Positions 1-12,982 of a stretch of 64,000 bases of DNA are shown here, piece after piece (position 1 is the first letter of the stretch; every line of letters begins with the position of its first letter). Position numbers and translations under genes: made by a program. Below the pieces are notes generated by a model. That model was not told the DNA's origin and did no database searches. It saw nothing but the letters and a program-made list of their open reading frames with translations. The stretch is from NCBI GenBank assembly GCA_036186865.1, contig AP025041.1, positions 38,083,300 to 38,147,299 of the forward strand, given 5' to 3'. This DNA is from Eustoma russellianum. Its lineage: Eukaryota; Streptophyta; Magnoliopsida; Gentianales; Gentianaceae.

Positions 1-577
1 AGAATATATTCTTGAAATATTTTCATCGTGTGATGTTCCTACAAAACTCAAAATACCAATTTTGCCCTTTTTGGTAAGTTGTAGAAACTTCCAAGGCACG
101 TTAGTCACAAGGCAATAATAATAACCAAAAACACAATAATCACATAATGAACATGTATAATTCATATACAAATGAAAACAATCATTTTAACACATTTTAG
201 AAAATTATTTCTAAAAACCCTAGACATCGATCGATCGAAGTGCCTCAGCTTCAGAGATCGATGTCTCACAGAAAGTTTCAGAGTTTGCCTCTGACCTACA
301 TCGATCGATCGAAGTGAGGGTTCGATGTACATCGATCGATCGATGTGTCTCACGTTTAGAGATCGATGTCTCACAGAAAGGTCTTAAACTTTTCTGCCTT
401 ACATAGATCGATTGATGTGAGAGATCTATGTACATAGATCGATCGATGTGCAACAACCTGAGAGATCGATGTCAACTTTTTCAAATTTTAATCACATATA
501 ACACCATGTGTGATATTTTTAAGTATTCACCACTTAAAATCATGACTTTGAAAATTATCCAAACATATTTCTCAACA
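1..577 (-). mobile_element. copia-1 3' LTR (partial, cut by window edge)
   Basis: Matches 7452-8029 almost base for base, with a few substitutions and two small indels. The LTR terminus is CTCAACA on the plus strand (TGTTGAG on the element strand), next to a polypurine tract. It contains several GATCGATCGATG-type palindromes at about 227, 299, 330, 405 and 435, separated by spacers containing CTCACAGAAAG. Minus-strand ORFs across it are only translations of this repetitive stretch. Confidence 0.93.
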
Positions 578-590
578 TTCTCCCCCTTTT
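578..590 (-). other. Polypurine tract of copia-1
   Basis: Read on the minus strand this is AAAAGGGGGAGAA, directly next to the LTR start TGTTGAG. This is the usual plus-strand primer position for a copia element. Further C5 tracts on the plus strand (about 695-720 and 809-816) lie in the untranslated segment 591-864, which holds no ORF. Confidence 0.85.
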
Positions 591-864
591 AGATGATTTT
601 CAAAATAACCTAACATGATTTTAATGTCACAACTCATAACCAAAAGTTTAAAAAGTTTAACCAAATGTTTTCAACTTTTAAATAGTATGTTTGCTCCCCC
701 TCAGCTCATACTCTCCCCCTTAACCTATGCTCCAAAATTTATACCAATTAAAACTTAGCATATAATTCATCATGACTTACCAACTAGAATCATGTTTTAT
801 TCTATCTCCCCCTTTATTTTGCAAATCATGCAAAGATAGAACTATGAAATGGTATCGTAAGTCA

Positions 865-3800
865 TCATACTAATTTGGCTTGTAAGTTTTCAAAAGTGGC
901 TTGATTAAGGGGTTTGGTGAAGATGTCAGCGATTTGGTGATCAGTTCTTATATGGTTTATCACTATATCCTCATTTTGAACATGATTGCGAAGAAAGTGG
1001 TATCGCACCTCAATGTATTTGGCCTTAGAATGAAGCACCGGATTCCTGGAAAGATTGATTGCACTTGTGCTATCGCAGAAAATTGGAATCTTTTTCATTT
1101 TAATGCCAAAATCACTAAGTTGCTTTTTGAGCCAAAGTATTTGGGTAGTACATAGACTCAAGCAATATACTCGGCTTCAGTGGTAGAAAGAGCTACACTA
1201 GCTTGCTTTTTAGAAAACCAAGAGATCAAGTTGGTTCCTATGAATTGACAAGTACCGCTAGTGGATTTCCTATCTAACTTGCAACCACCATAATCAGCAT
1301 CACTATATGCGTGTAATTCCAACTTAGCGTTTCTATCATACCACAGTCCTAAGTGAGGTGTATGCTTAAGATATCTAAAGATCATTTTCACTGCATTGTA
1401 ATGTGATACCTTAGGACAAGATTGAAACCTAGCACACATACACACACTAAACATAATATCAGGTCTTAATGCAGTTAAGTATAACAATGAGCCAATCATA
1501 GACCTATAAAGTGTGTCATCAAAAGGTTTACCATTTTCATCCTTATCAAGTTTGGTACTAACACTCATAGGGGTAGTTGTAGGTTTCAACTCTTCAAATC
1601 CAAACTTCTTAATCATATCATTGACATACTTAAGTTGGTTAATGTGAATTCCTTGAGGGGTTTGTTTGATTTGGAGTCCTAAGAAATAATTCAACTCTCC
1701 TACCATTGACATTTCAAACTCTGACTTCATACATTCTTCGAAGTCTTTTACTAAAGTAGGGTTGGTTGAACCAAAGATTATATCATCTACGTATATTTGA
1801 ACTATTAACAAATCATTACCTTTTCTTCTTAGGAATAATGTGTTGCCAATGGTTCCCCTTTGATAATTATTTGCAATAAGAAAGTTTGCAAATCTATCAT
1901 ACCAAGCTCTTGGAGCTTGTTTTAAACCATATAGAGCTTTCTTAAGCTTATAAACATGGTTAGGATTCTTTGGATCTTCGAATCCAGGGGGTTGTTTGAC
2001 AAACACCTCTTCTTGGATGTATCCATTCAAGAATGCACTCTTGACATCCATTTGGAAGAGCTTAATATTTCTTAGACTTGCAATTGCAAGTAACAATCTA
2101 ATTGCTTCTAGTCGTGCAACGGGTGCAAAGGTTTCTTCATAATCTATACCTTCTTGTTGATTATATCCTTGTGCGACTAATCTAGCTTTATTTCTTGTAA
2201 TGTTTCCTTGTTCATCCATCTTATTCCTAAACACCCATTTCGTTCCTATTATTGACTTGTTTTCGGGTTTAGGTACTAAGTCCCACACGTTGTTCCTTGT
2301 GAATTGATTTAATTCCTCATCAATAGCATCTATCCAAGAGATATCACCTAAGGATTCCTTTACGTTCTTAGGTTCTAATTGTGAGATTAAGCTATGTCCT
2401 TCAAGTTGACTTATATTTCTACGTGTTCTAACCCCAACACTTGGATCCCCAATGATTAATTTTCTAGGATGCCACCAATTCCTAGATTGACTAGGTTCAC
2501 CCACATCTTGTTCAAATGTTTCATTAGTATGAACATTATCATATGTAATTGGATCATTAGTTACATTATCTTCCAATTGCAAAGTTTCTTCATTTATATC
2601 ATCTAAGGGTTCATGCATGTCTTGTTCAGGGGGGAGTTGGTTCTAGATGATCAAGTACAGGCTCAAGTAATACATCATCATCAAACATATTTTCAACATT
2701 TGTTTCTTGTTTATGTTGATGTTTATTACTAACTTCAAAGCACGCATTTTCATTGAATTTCACATGTATGGATTCAATTATTTTTATAGATGCAGGATTA
2801 TAACACCTATATGCTCTTGAGTTAGTTGAATACCCAACAAATATGCATTCAATAGACTTTTGTTCAAATTTATATAGATTATCCTTAGTGTTTAGCACAA
2901 AACATTTACATCCAAATACTTTAAGATAATCTATTTTAGGTTGTCTATTATTTAGCAATTCATAAGGCGTTTTATTTAATTTCTTTCTAATAGTGAGCCT
3001 ATTTATAATATAGCATGCTCAACTAACAGCTTCAGCCCATAAATATTTAGGTAATTTATTTTCACACAGCATTGTCCTAGCAACTTCTTGAATCGTTCTA
3101 TTTTTACGTTCAACAACTCCATTAAGTTGTGGTGTTCTAGGTGGTGAGAATTCATGTTTTATTCCATGTAGTTCACAAAAGTTGATTACGTCTTTATTTT
3201 TAAATTCTCCACCTCTATCACATCTAATTCTTTTGACATTTTCTTCATAAATGTTTTCAAGTTGCTTGATAAGGGTTTCGATTGCTAATGGAGCATCGTC
3301 TTTGTGTGTTAAGAACAATGTCCATGTGTAGCGTGAGTAATCGTCTACTATGACACATACATAGTAGTGTCCACCTAGACTTCTTGTCCTACTTGGACCA
3401 AATAAGTCTAAGTGAAGCAATTCTAGTACATGACTAGTACTCACTTCATGTTTCGGTTTTAAGGTTTCTTTAATGTGTTTTTCCTTAATACATGTTTCAC
3501 ACATTTGAAAATTATCTAAGTCTAACTTAGGCATACCTCTAATTAAATTCTTTTTAGATAATTTCCTAATGGTTGAAATTCCTATATGGCCTAATCTTCT
3601 ATGCCATAAATTCACATCTAAGTCATGTGATATTAGACACTTAACCTTAACATCTAACATGTTATCTAAGGTAAGAGTATAAATATTACTATCTTTATTT
3701 CCTTTTAATACTATTTCTCCCTTTTTATTTATTATATCACAAGAATTGAGAAGAAAGGAGACATTATAACTACAATCTATAAGTTGAGAAATGCTAAGTA

Positions 3801-5169
3801 AATTATAGGATAGATTGCTTACTAATAACACATTTCGTATTTGAAATGTGTTAGGGTCCCCGATTGTTCCGCTTCCAACAACTTTTCCTTTGTTGTTGTC
3901 ACCGAATGTCACCTTTCCACCATCAATATGTTCAAGTTCCGTGAATAGTTTGGGGTTGCCTGTCATATGCCTCGAACATCCACTATCTAAAAACCATTTG
4001 GTTTTTAGATTCTTTGACTTTGCCTCCTTCTTGCATTCCTTGCGTTTTTCCTCGTTTGATACGAAGCAGACTTGAGCTTCCTCAGTTTCGGATTCTGAGT
4101 CGGATGAGTCGCTCCATGTGCTCACCTTCATTGCTCGTTTCTCTTTTCTTGCCTTAGAATCCTTTGTCTTTGTCGTTTGAGCCTCCTTGTCCTTGGCTTG
4201 TTTATTATTATTTTTCTTCGTAGGACAGTCGTATGAAATATGTCCTTTTTGACCGCATTCATAACACTTTAATTCTTTATTATACCATTTGTTTGTGTTA
4301 TTCTTCCTAGGTTGAGAAGAAGAAGAAGAAGAATTACGTTGTCTATTCCTATTTGGACGTTTGAAAAACTTTCTAAGTTTTCTAGCGATCAATATCAAGT
4401 CATCGTCTAATTCAGTATCACTATTACTATCATTGTTACTAGCATGTGTTTCGGTTGTTTTGAAAGCTATTGACTTACCGGATGACTTAGACGATTCAGA
4501 CTTTCGTTGGTTCAGTTTTACCTCATAGACTTTAAGAGACCCGATCAATTCATCCATTTTAGTGATTGACATTGTCTCCTCGATTGCAGTCACCTTTAGA
4601 TCCCATTCAGCAGGGAGACTTCGTAGCATCTTTTGAACCTTTTCACTGTTCGAAAATGACTTCCCTAAAGCTTCAAGGGCATTGAAAATATTAGTAATCC
4701 TCAAATCCATAGATGTTATGGATTCGTTTGGCATCATTTTGAAAGTCTCTAATTCAGTCATAAGCATGTTTATTTTTGACTCTTTAACACCACTAGTACC
4801 TTCGTGCTTTAGTACAAGTGATTTTCACATGTCGTGTGCGCTTGTGCAATTAGACACATATCCTGCTTCAGAAGTTGTAAGTCCATTCAAAAGTAATTGC
4901 ATAGCTTTAGCATTCATGGACATTTTCTTTTTATCATCCGATGACCATTCACTTTTATATTTTTCAACCTCTTGAGTTACTCCACTAACTTGTATAACTT
5001 TCATTGGAATGTATGGCCCATCTTCAACTATAGACCATAAATCGATGTCTATAGCCATTAAGAATAGCCTCATTCTTAGTTTCCAATGAACAAAATTATT
5101 GCCATCAAAAAGAGGAGGGCGTTGTGTGGACATACCTTCCAACTCACCTTTGTGAGAAACAATAGCCAT
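865..5169 (-). pseudogene. copia-1 gag-pol polyprotein, disabled
   Basis: Gag probably starts at the ATG at 5169 (MAIVSHKG...), followed by a UBN2-type gag with a CCHC knuckle (CYECGQKGHISYDC, near 4230-4270). Next come the protease motif LDSGCSRHMTG (near 3975), the GAG-pre-integrase motif LWHRRLGH, integrase with acidic residues in DLFGP and CDRGGEF and a later E in VVERKNR, reverse transcriptase with YVDD (near 1780) and RNase H. I see four lesions: an in-frame stop near 4825 in gag, an in-frame stop near 3018 after integrase, a frame change in a C-tract near 2625, and a frame break near 1158 in RNase H. It cannot make a full polyprotein. Confidence 0.93.
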
Positions 5170-5276
5170 AGTAGTACCTTTGATTTGAGACAAGCAGTAT
5201 ATTATGAATTGTTGTTTCTTGGCCTTGTATTGTTCGTACGGTGTTGAATCTTGTTTCTTTTGAGTGGTGTTGGTCT

Positions 5277-5289
5277 GGCTCTGATACCA
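5277..5289 (-). other. Primer-binding site of copia-1
   Basis: On the minus strand this reads TGGTATCAGAGCC, two bases after the LTR end CAACA. It is the common plant copia primer site, complementary to the 3' end of initiator methionine tRNA (family knowledge). Confidence 0.9.
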
Positions 5290-5291
5290 AA

Positions 5292-8029
5292 TGTTGGACC
5301 ATGCACCTGCAATAAACACCACTAGAGGGGGGTGAATAGTGGTTAGCGGAAATTACACTACAAACCTTTGTTAAAATCCCCTTTGAAAACAGAATCTGAG
5401 ACCACCTCAGATTCAGAACCCGTTTTTCAAAAATTCACAAATAATTGTACACAACTCCAAAAATTATGAAACTTTTCAGAATTGAACTTAAATGAGTTAA
5501 AAAGACTCTGTCCAAAAACCAGACAAAAATAAGATCGTTTGACCCTTCAAACAAATAAAAAGATTCAGATGGTCAATCTGGACAGAATTGGACAGAATGT
5601 TGCTGATTTTGCAAATAGTGTTTCTCTTTGAATACTCAACCAAAAAGGTTGATCTTTATATAAAAACACTCCTTAGTATGTTTAGATGAAGTTTCCAAAA
5701 GGCCCTGACCTTAAACGTTCTGAAAAAACACAGAATTTAAGTTTTCTCAAAACTGGTCAGATTGCAGCCAGATTGGAGCAGTCATCTTGCAAAGACTGAA
5801 AGACTAACTTTCCCTTGCTCAAATCAAGTGATTCTTGTTGCAAATGAAAGCTAACAGTCTGAAGTATAACTCCACCAAAAATCAAGAATTTTGAAAATGC
5901 TTAGCTATTTTTTCAAATTGTGTGAAGTTGAGTGAAAACTGCAGTCAAAAACGGGCAGAAAACAGAAATAAAGAAACAAGAGAAGAACACCGAGGATTTA
6001 TCCTGGTTCGGTCAATGTGACCTACTCCAGTCCCAAGGAACACCTTTCCTTGGATTTCACTATGAAATGAGCACCTTACAACAAGAGTCAAGCTTGATCC
6101 TTGGGTTATACACCAACCCTATTCAACACTTGGATAATCACCTTCTAAGCAACACTTAGTTGCAACTCCTCTAACACCTATTGATGTAGGCTTATAAAGA
6201 TGGCTAATCAATCTTACAAATGAAGCTCAAGAGGCTTGTAGCACAACAAAAATATCAAGAACACCTTTGCTACAACAAAATACAACAACAAGAACAAGAA
6301 GATGAATATGAAAGCTATAGAATGCTTGTGAGCTTCAAGTGTGTTTCATCTTCTTCACCAATGCCTCTATTTATAGTGTGATTTGAGCCTTGAAGATAAG
6401 AATGTCAATGTGTCATCATCTTCATCATCAACTCCAAATGTCTTCTCATCGTTCGTTGGCTTTGTACACTTGGCAAAATAAAACAACATGATTGGTCCAC
6501 CTTGGATGCCACTTTGGCCGAAATGATAAGCTTCAAAAATGACCTGGAATTTGTTTGATTTATCCTTACCAAAATGGAGATAATTCCCTCAACTTCTTGG
6601 CACAAGAATAGGCATGTGACCAATTACCAATTCAAAGTCAAAATTCAGCTCCATTTTGTATGTAGTAGCCGTTGCTACATTTTTCATTTTCCAAAAATAA
6701 TTTTGTTTTTTCCTTAATTAAAATAAGGAAGGATATTATCACCAAATTATCTCCAACTTCAAGCACCATAATAAGACATGTGAAGTCTTCATTTGAATTC
6801 AAAAATCTGCTGAAAATACACCAAGAAAAGCCATAGCCGTTGAGCACTTTTTGAAATTTCCAAGTTGGTATTTTTGCCAACTAGCTCCTTTTTTGTTGGT
6901 CCACTTGTCTCCAACTCATAAACTGAACTCCACATCATATCCACCTTATCAATCACGTTTTTCCACATATATATAAGTGTAGCAACTCAGATTTTTGAAG
7001 AAGAAATAAATAAATAACAATTGACAAGATTATGCCAATGTGTAACACCGAAATTCCCTAATATTTCTTCTTATATGTCAAGAACATTTCCACACCTTTG
7101 ACACCTTTAATATCTCTGAATAATGATGATAAATATTCTCTTATAACATATATAAGAGGGTCTTCAAGAAAAAATAGAATGTGACTTCTCAAATCGTCAC
7201 ATATCTAGCTATAGTCAATAATATCATCGGTTGAGATAATAAGATATAAGATCACCATATAATCTTCAAACTAACAATAACACAGCTCCAGAATGAAGAT
7301 AATAATATGCTCAAGAGATTCCTTGAGTGAAAATATCAAAAATACCCTCGGGGGTAAAATGACCAAAATACCCCTGGTGTGAGAAAACTCCAGAAATGAT
7401 CCCGACGGTCAGAAATAATCACAATTCCACCTTTGTCATGATAAATAGGATGAGAATATATCCTTGAAATATTTTCATCATGTGATGTTCCTACAAAACT
7501 CAAAATACCAATTTTGCCCTTTTTGGTAAGTTGTAGAAACTTCCAAGGCACGTTAGTCACAAGGCAATAATAATCACCAAAAACACATAATAATCACATA
7601 ATGAACATATATAATTCATATACAAATGAAAACAATCATTTTAAAACATTTTAGAAAATTATTTCTAAAAACCCTAGACATCGATCGATCGAAGTGCCTC
7701 AGCTTCAGAGATCGATGTCTCACAGAAAGTTTCAAAGTTTGCCTCTGACCTACATCGAAATCGAAGTGAGGGTTCGATGTACATCGATCGATCGATGTGT
7801 CTCAGGTTTAGAGATCGATGTCTCACAGAAAGGTCTTAAACTTTTCTGCCTTACATAGATCGATCGATGTGAGAGATCTATGTACATAGATCGATCGATG
7901 TGCAACAACCTGAAAGATCGATGTCAACTTTTTCAACTTTTAATCACATATAACACCATGTGTGACATTTTTAAGTATTCACCACTTAAAATCATGACTT
8001 TGAAAATTATCCAAACATATTTCTCAACA
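5292..8029 (-). mobile_element. copia-1 5' LTR, about 2.7 kb
   Basis: Bounded by TGTTGGACC on the plus strand at 5292 and CTCAACA ending at 8029, giving TGTTG...CAACA on the element strand. 2738 bp is long for a copia LTR. It has no convincing gene; small ORFs (5932-6159, 6405-6880, 7336-7560) are unsupported. The GATCGATC-type palindromes recur at about 7680-7925. A plus-strand relative lies at 27150-29092. Confidence 0.88.
6368..6375 (-). promoter_or_regulatory. Putative TATA box of the copia-1 LTR
   Basis: TATAAATA on the element strand, inside the 5' LTR. The same context, CACTATAAATAGGAGGC, is kept in the diverged LTR copy at about 28190-28215, which supports a functional core promoter. 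Transcription would start near 6340 and run leftward (inference). Confidence 0.6.
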
Positions 8030-8655
8030 TGAAAGCCGCTGCCTTCATTAATGGTCTTAGAGCGGGTCGCCTCTTCTCTCAGCTGGCTGAAGAGGGGCCC
8101 ACCACATTGAGGGAGTGCTTGGAGAAGGCTCACCAGTTTGCCCGGGGTGAAGAGGCAAACCGATTGAAGAAGGAGGCCGAGCAGAGTACTCAGCGCGAAA
8201 CTCGGCCCAGCTCCAAGGAGGACCGACGTGATGACAAACGCGACCAACGCAGTGCGTTTGATCGCCTAGGTGGCCGAGGCAAACGAGGCAGGGAAGGTCT
8301 GCCCCTTTTAGCCTCTAAAGACAGAATTTTGGTCGTAATGGAAAGAGATGGTTTGAGGATGGACCCTAAACCTCTGGCAGGTCCCAGAGATAAAAGGGAT
8401 CCTGAGCTATACTGTCGTTATCATCGAGATGCCAGTCATGATACAGAAGGTTGCCGGCAATTAGCTCAAGCGATTCGGAAGTTAATTGAGCAGGGGCACC
8501 TGAAACAGTTTTATGATCCACGCTCACGACTTCACAATCGTTTGGACTTTCGCAAAGGTTCTCAGAAGGATAAGTGCCGACCTGAGACCCCACCTGGGCG
8601 TCCCAGGTCGGACAATGATGATGACAGAGACTGCAGCCCCAAGTCAATTCCGTAA
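8030..8655 (+). pseudogene. gypsy-1 gag, C-terminal part
   Basis: The reading frame is open from the copia junction and encodes about 208 aa. It is charged and includes ELYCRYHRDASHDTEGC, a recognisable gag segment of Tat-type gypsy elements with a C-x3-H-x4-H-x4-C style spacing. The frame stops at 8653-8655. The N-terminal half was displaced by the copia-1 insertion. The apparent start at 8030 is only the junction, not a real start codon. Confidence 0.85.
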
Positions 8656-11600
8656 TTTACACCATCACAGGAGGGCCACCTCAGAAAAGTCAGGGGGGTC
8701 CCAGCTCGTCAGGGACGTCATCTGGGCCTCCCCCTAAAAAGAGAAGGTTAGCCCGAGAACTGGTCTACGGACCAGAAGATATAATTCCACTAGACTCTAA
8801 TACGGGTCTAGTAATAGGCTTGTGTATACATTTAGCACCGGATAAAATTGTAGAAGTGCGAAGAGTTTATGTAGATACTGGAAGTGCTGTAAATATCATG
8901 TATTATAATGTATATAAGCAATTGGGTTTGGCAGATTCCTAAATGACACCAGTGACCTCACCTCTGTTCGGATTCACTGGTATGCCAGTTCGGCCGGCTG
9001 GCCTGATCACTCTCAGCATCAACTTTGGCAAACCTCCCACTTACCGCTGTATTTGGATGGATTTTTTGGTACAAAGAAAGGTCGGCGTACAATATCCTCT
9101 TAGGCCGGCCCGCTTTGGTAGCTCTGGAAGCAATAATATCCCCTTTGCATGTAAGCATAAAGTTTCCTACACCAGGTGGAGTAGTTACTTTACAAGGAGA
9201 TATTCCTATAGCTCAAAACTGTTATGCAGTTGCCACCTAAGGGGGTGGGGCCGTCCAACAGGTTGTTTTGGATGACCTCATTCCCCCGATTGAGGAGCGT
9301 TTACACTCGGATGACGCAGTCCAAGAATTCATCCTAGATCTAGGTCGGCCGGATAACACTATCAAGATTGGGACATGGATGCCTGCTGAGACGTTGGCTC
9401 AGCTTCAAAGTTTGTTGAGGGAGTTTGCGGAAATTTTTGCATGGACATCAGAGGACATGCTAGGAATCCCAACTTCCTTAGCTGAACATCGGCTTAATGT
9501 GGACTCTCAGGTCAGACCCATTAAGCAGAAGAAGATGAACTTTGCCCCTGAAAGGAATAAGGTGATAGCAGAGGAGGTCAAAAAGCTCCTTGCAGCAAAG
9601 TTCATCGCAGAGGTCTTGTATCTCATATGGTTGGCCAACCCTGTTGTGGTCCCCAAACCTGACAAGACCTGGAGAATGTGCATTGATTATACTGACCTGA
9701 ATAAGGCATGCCCAAAAGACTGTTACCCCTTACCAAAGATTGATAGGCTGGTGGACTCCACTCTGGGGTATGAGGTCTTTGATTTTCTTGATGCTTTCAA
9801 AGGCTATCATCAGATCATGATGGCAAAAGAGGATCAAGAAAAGACCTCCTTTATAACAAATTCGGGTACCTATTGTTATGTCAGCATGCCCTTTGGTCTT
9901 AAAAACACAGGGGCTACTTACCAGTGCTTGGTCAACTCGCTATTCCGAGATCAGATTGGCCGAGTTATGGAAGTATACATTGACGATATGTTGATCAAGA
10001 GCAGGTCTCTTGATCAGTATATCTCAAATCTTCGGGAAGTGTTTATCATCCTAACAGACTCTCGTATGAGACTGAACCCGAAAAAATGTACCTTTGGAGT
10101 GCGCATGAGAAAGTTTCTCGGATACATGGTTTCCAAGGAATGAGTGCAGGCCAATCCGGCCAAGATTGAAGCCTTAGAAAGTATGCATCCACCTCGGAAC
10201 ATCAAAGAGGTTCAGAGGTTGACAGGCCGAATTGCTGCCTTAAGCAGATTTCTTTCTAAGTCAGCAGAGAGATCACTACCTTTCTTCCAAATTTTGAAGA
10301 AACGAACTGCTTTTCTCTGGGATGACCAATGCCAGAAAGCCTTCGATGATTTAAAAGCACACTTGGCCGAGGTGCCAATGTTGACATCTCCTCTGCCCGA
10401 GGAGACTTTGTACATATATTTGTCAATATGCCATGAGGCAATAAGCGCAGTTTTGCTCAGGGAGTAGGATGCTGTACAGAGACCCATTTATTTTGCTAGC
10501 AAAGTTTTCATGGAGCCGAAGTGCGTTACCCCAATGCTGAAATAATCATCTTAGCACTGATAGTGGCGGCAAGGAAATTCTGACCCTATCTCCAAGCCCA
10601 TCCTATAATAGTAGTGACGGATCAGCCCTTAAAGCAAATTCTATACCGGCCAGACACTTCTGGCCGAGCTGCTAAGTGGGCTATGGAGCTTGCTGAGTAT
10701 GATATCGAATATAAATCACGCACTTCCATCAAAGCTCAAGCTTTGGCCGACTTCTTGGCCGAGGGGATATCTGTTGAAGAAGACCATCCTCCAACGCCAG
10801 GTTGGATCTTGTATGTTGACGGATTTTCTTCAAAAGAGGGAAGTGGAGCAGGGCTCCTTATAATCAATCTAAATGAGGAAGAGATGGAATATGCTCTGCG
10901 CTTTGATTTTGAGGCTACTAACAATGAGGCCGAGTATGAAGCCTTGATAGCTGGGCTAAGTCTCGCCCGAAAACTATGGGCACAACAAATAATAGCCCGA
11001 AGTGACTCACAGCTTATAGTCTCTCAAATCAATGGAGATTATGAAGCTAAAGTTGACAACATGAAGCGATACTTGGCCAAGGTTCAGCATTTGAAGGGAA
11101 TGTTTGAACACTTTTTGATAGAGCATATTCCCAGGTTGGCCAACAAACGGGCCGACGCACTATCTCGGCTGACCTCATCCACCTCGGCCACAATAGGGAA
11201 AAAGATTGTTGTAGAGTTGGTGAAGCATCGTGCTTTTGATGGTAATGAAGTCTTGCAACAAGACTACCACAACACGTGGATGGACGAGATAGTCACCTAC
11301 CTGCAACATCAAACCCAGCCTGAGGACAAGTCTCAAGCTCGGCGCCTTCGCCTGAAGGCTTCCAAGTACGCACTCTTTAATGATCAGCTGTACAGAAAGT
11401 CTTTTTCATAGCCGTGGTTGTGTTGTGTACCTGAAGACGAAGGAGATTACATTCTTCGAGAATTGCACTTGGGAATATGTGGAAACCACTCCGGCGCATG
11501 CTCGTTAGCCCGCAAGTGCTATTTAGCTGGGTATTACTGGCCTACCATTCGAAAAGACGCAGAAGAGCTGGTTAAAAAGTGCCAATCTTGTCAAGCGCAT

Positions 11601-12513
11601 GCCCCGACCTCTCATTTGCCGAGCCATGAGTTGACCATTATTTTCAGTCCTTGGCCATTTGTGCAATGGGGAATGGACTTAGTAGGGCCTTTGACTCGAG
11701 CTCCTGGCTCGGTCAGATTTCTGTTGGTAGCTATTGACTATTTTACCAAATGGATAGAGGTTGAGCCACTAGCCACCATAACTGGGGCCCAAGTAAAAAA
11801 GTTCTTATGGAAGAATATCATCTTCCGATTTGGCCTACCCCAAGTCTTGATCTGAGATAATGGAAGGAAATTCACCGAGGATCCTGTGAAGAGTTGGTGT
11901 CTTGATTTGCACATCAAGCAACGCTTCACCTCGGTAGCTCATCCTCAATCAAATGGTCAAGTAGAGCTGGCCAACAGGATCATTAAAGATGGTCTTAAAA
12001 AGCGTCTAGATAAGGTCGGCACTAGTTGGGTGGAGGAATTACCTAGCGTCCTATGGGCATACCGGACTACGCCATCTACTTCAACAAAGGAAACTCCTTT
12101 TTCCTTGGTGTATGGAACTGAAGCCCTTATTCCTGCAGAGATCGGTTCTACATCAACTCGAGTGGATTATTACTCTGCCTCAGACAACGACCAAGAACTA
12201 CGGTTAAACTTGGATGAACTTGAGCAAAAAAAGAGACCGAGCTCACATCCGCATGGTACAGTACAAAAACTTGATCTTCCAATATTACAACTCTCGAGTA
12301 CGACCGAGATCTTTTCGAGTGGGAGACTTAGTGATGCGCAACAATGAAGTCAGCCATGCCATCCCAACAGGAACGTTTAATCCTAAGTGGGAGGGTCCTT
12401 ACCGGATAGTTGAAGTACACTCAGCTGGGGCCTACAAATTGCAAACTCTGGAAGGCCGAACTCTTCCTTGAACTTGGCACACATCTCATCTCCGACTTCT
12501 ATATCAATGATGT
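8656..12513 (+). pseudogene. gypsy-1 pol (protease, RT, RNase H, integrase), disabled
   Basis: Protease: VYVDTGSAVNIMYYN near 8860-8910. RT (about 9268-10143): VVVPKPDKTWRMCIDYTDLN and YIDDML. RNase H (10614-11411): LYVDGFSSKEGSGAG, NNEAEYEAL and ARSDSQL. Integrase (11418-12347): HHCC finger ending KKCQSCQ, WGMDLVGPL, DNGRKFTED and QVELANR, then a C-terminal segment with WEGPYRIVEV. In-frame stops occur near 8940, 10141, 10465, 11409, 11853 and 12469, with frame changes near 10470-10610 and 12220. Intact motifs between scattered stops indicate gradual decay. Confidence 0.92.
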
Positions 12514-12622
12514 AAATGTAACTATTTTGTATATCAATACAACCATTTTTGGAGCATCTATCAAGAGTCAAGTATTCTATCAGATCTCCAAGCAGATTTC
12601 AAGCACTATGGAATGCTCTCAT

Positions 12623-12982
12623 AAGACCTCGGCAGGTCCGAGGCAAACGCCCGCTAAAGGGTACATAAAGACCTCGACAGGTCCGAGGCAAATGTCCGTT
12701 AAAGGGTACATCAAGACCTCGGCAGGTCCGAGGCAAACGCCCGCTAAAGAGTACATCAAGACCTCGGCAGGTCCGAGGCAAATGCCCGTGAAAGGGTAAA
12801 TTAAGACCTCGGCAGGTCCGAGGCAAACGCCTGCCAAAGGGTAGATTAAGACCTCGGCAGGTTCGAGGCAAAGGCCTGCCAAAGGGTAAAACAAGACCTC
12901 GGCAGGTCCGAGACACCAGCCCATTAAAGGGAAAAACAAGACCTCGACAGGTCCAAGGCAAAAGTCCATTAAAGGATGACTT
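12623..12982 (+). repeat. 45-bp tandem repeat, 8 copies
   Basis: Units beginning AAGACCTCGGCAGGTCCGAG start at 12623, 12668, 12713, 12758, 12803, 12848, 12893 and 12938, exactly 45 bp apart. The core CCTCGGCAGGTCCGAGG is an imperfect inverted repeat, so each unit could form a small hairpin. It lies between integrase and the antisense genes. Because 45 is a multiple of 3, long spurious ORFs appear across it on the minus strand. 12983-13453 holds no feature I can support. Confidence 0.95.

Larger units (their letters stand above)
1..8029 (-). mobile_element. Ty1/copia LTR retrotransposon (copia-1), nearly complete
   Basis: The minus-strand order is 5' LTR (5292-8029), primer site, gag, protease, integrase, reverse transcriptase, RNase H, polypurine tract, 3' LTR (1-577, cut by the window edge). 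Integrase before reverse transcriptase defines Ty1/copia. The RNase H motif YSDADYGGCKLDRKSTSG and the long LTRs fit the SIRE/Maximus group, which is an inference. Comparing 1-577 with 7452-8029 by eye gives about a dozen differences, so the insertion is fairly recent, yet gag-pol has at least four disabling lesions. The right end abuts gypsy gag coding sequence at 8030, so this element inserted into a Ty3/gypsy element. Confidence 0.93.

Noticed and set aside
162..456. Minus-strand ORFs rich in RSIDV or HRSI in the copia LTR, similar at 20122-20574 and 60377-60565.
   Set aside because: They arise from repeated ATCGATCGATG palindromes inside LTRs; no protein-like composition.
12623..12982. 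CRISPR-like array of regular repeats.
   Set aside because: Units are contiguous with no unique spacers, and the context is a plant retrotransposon.
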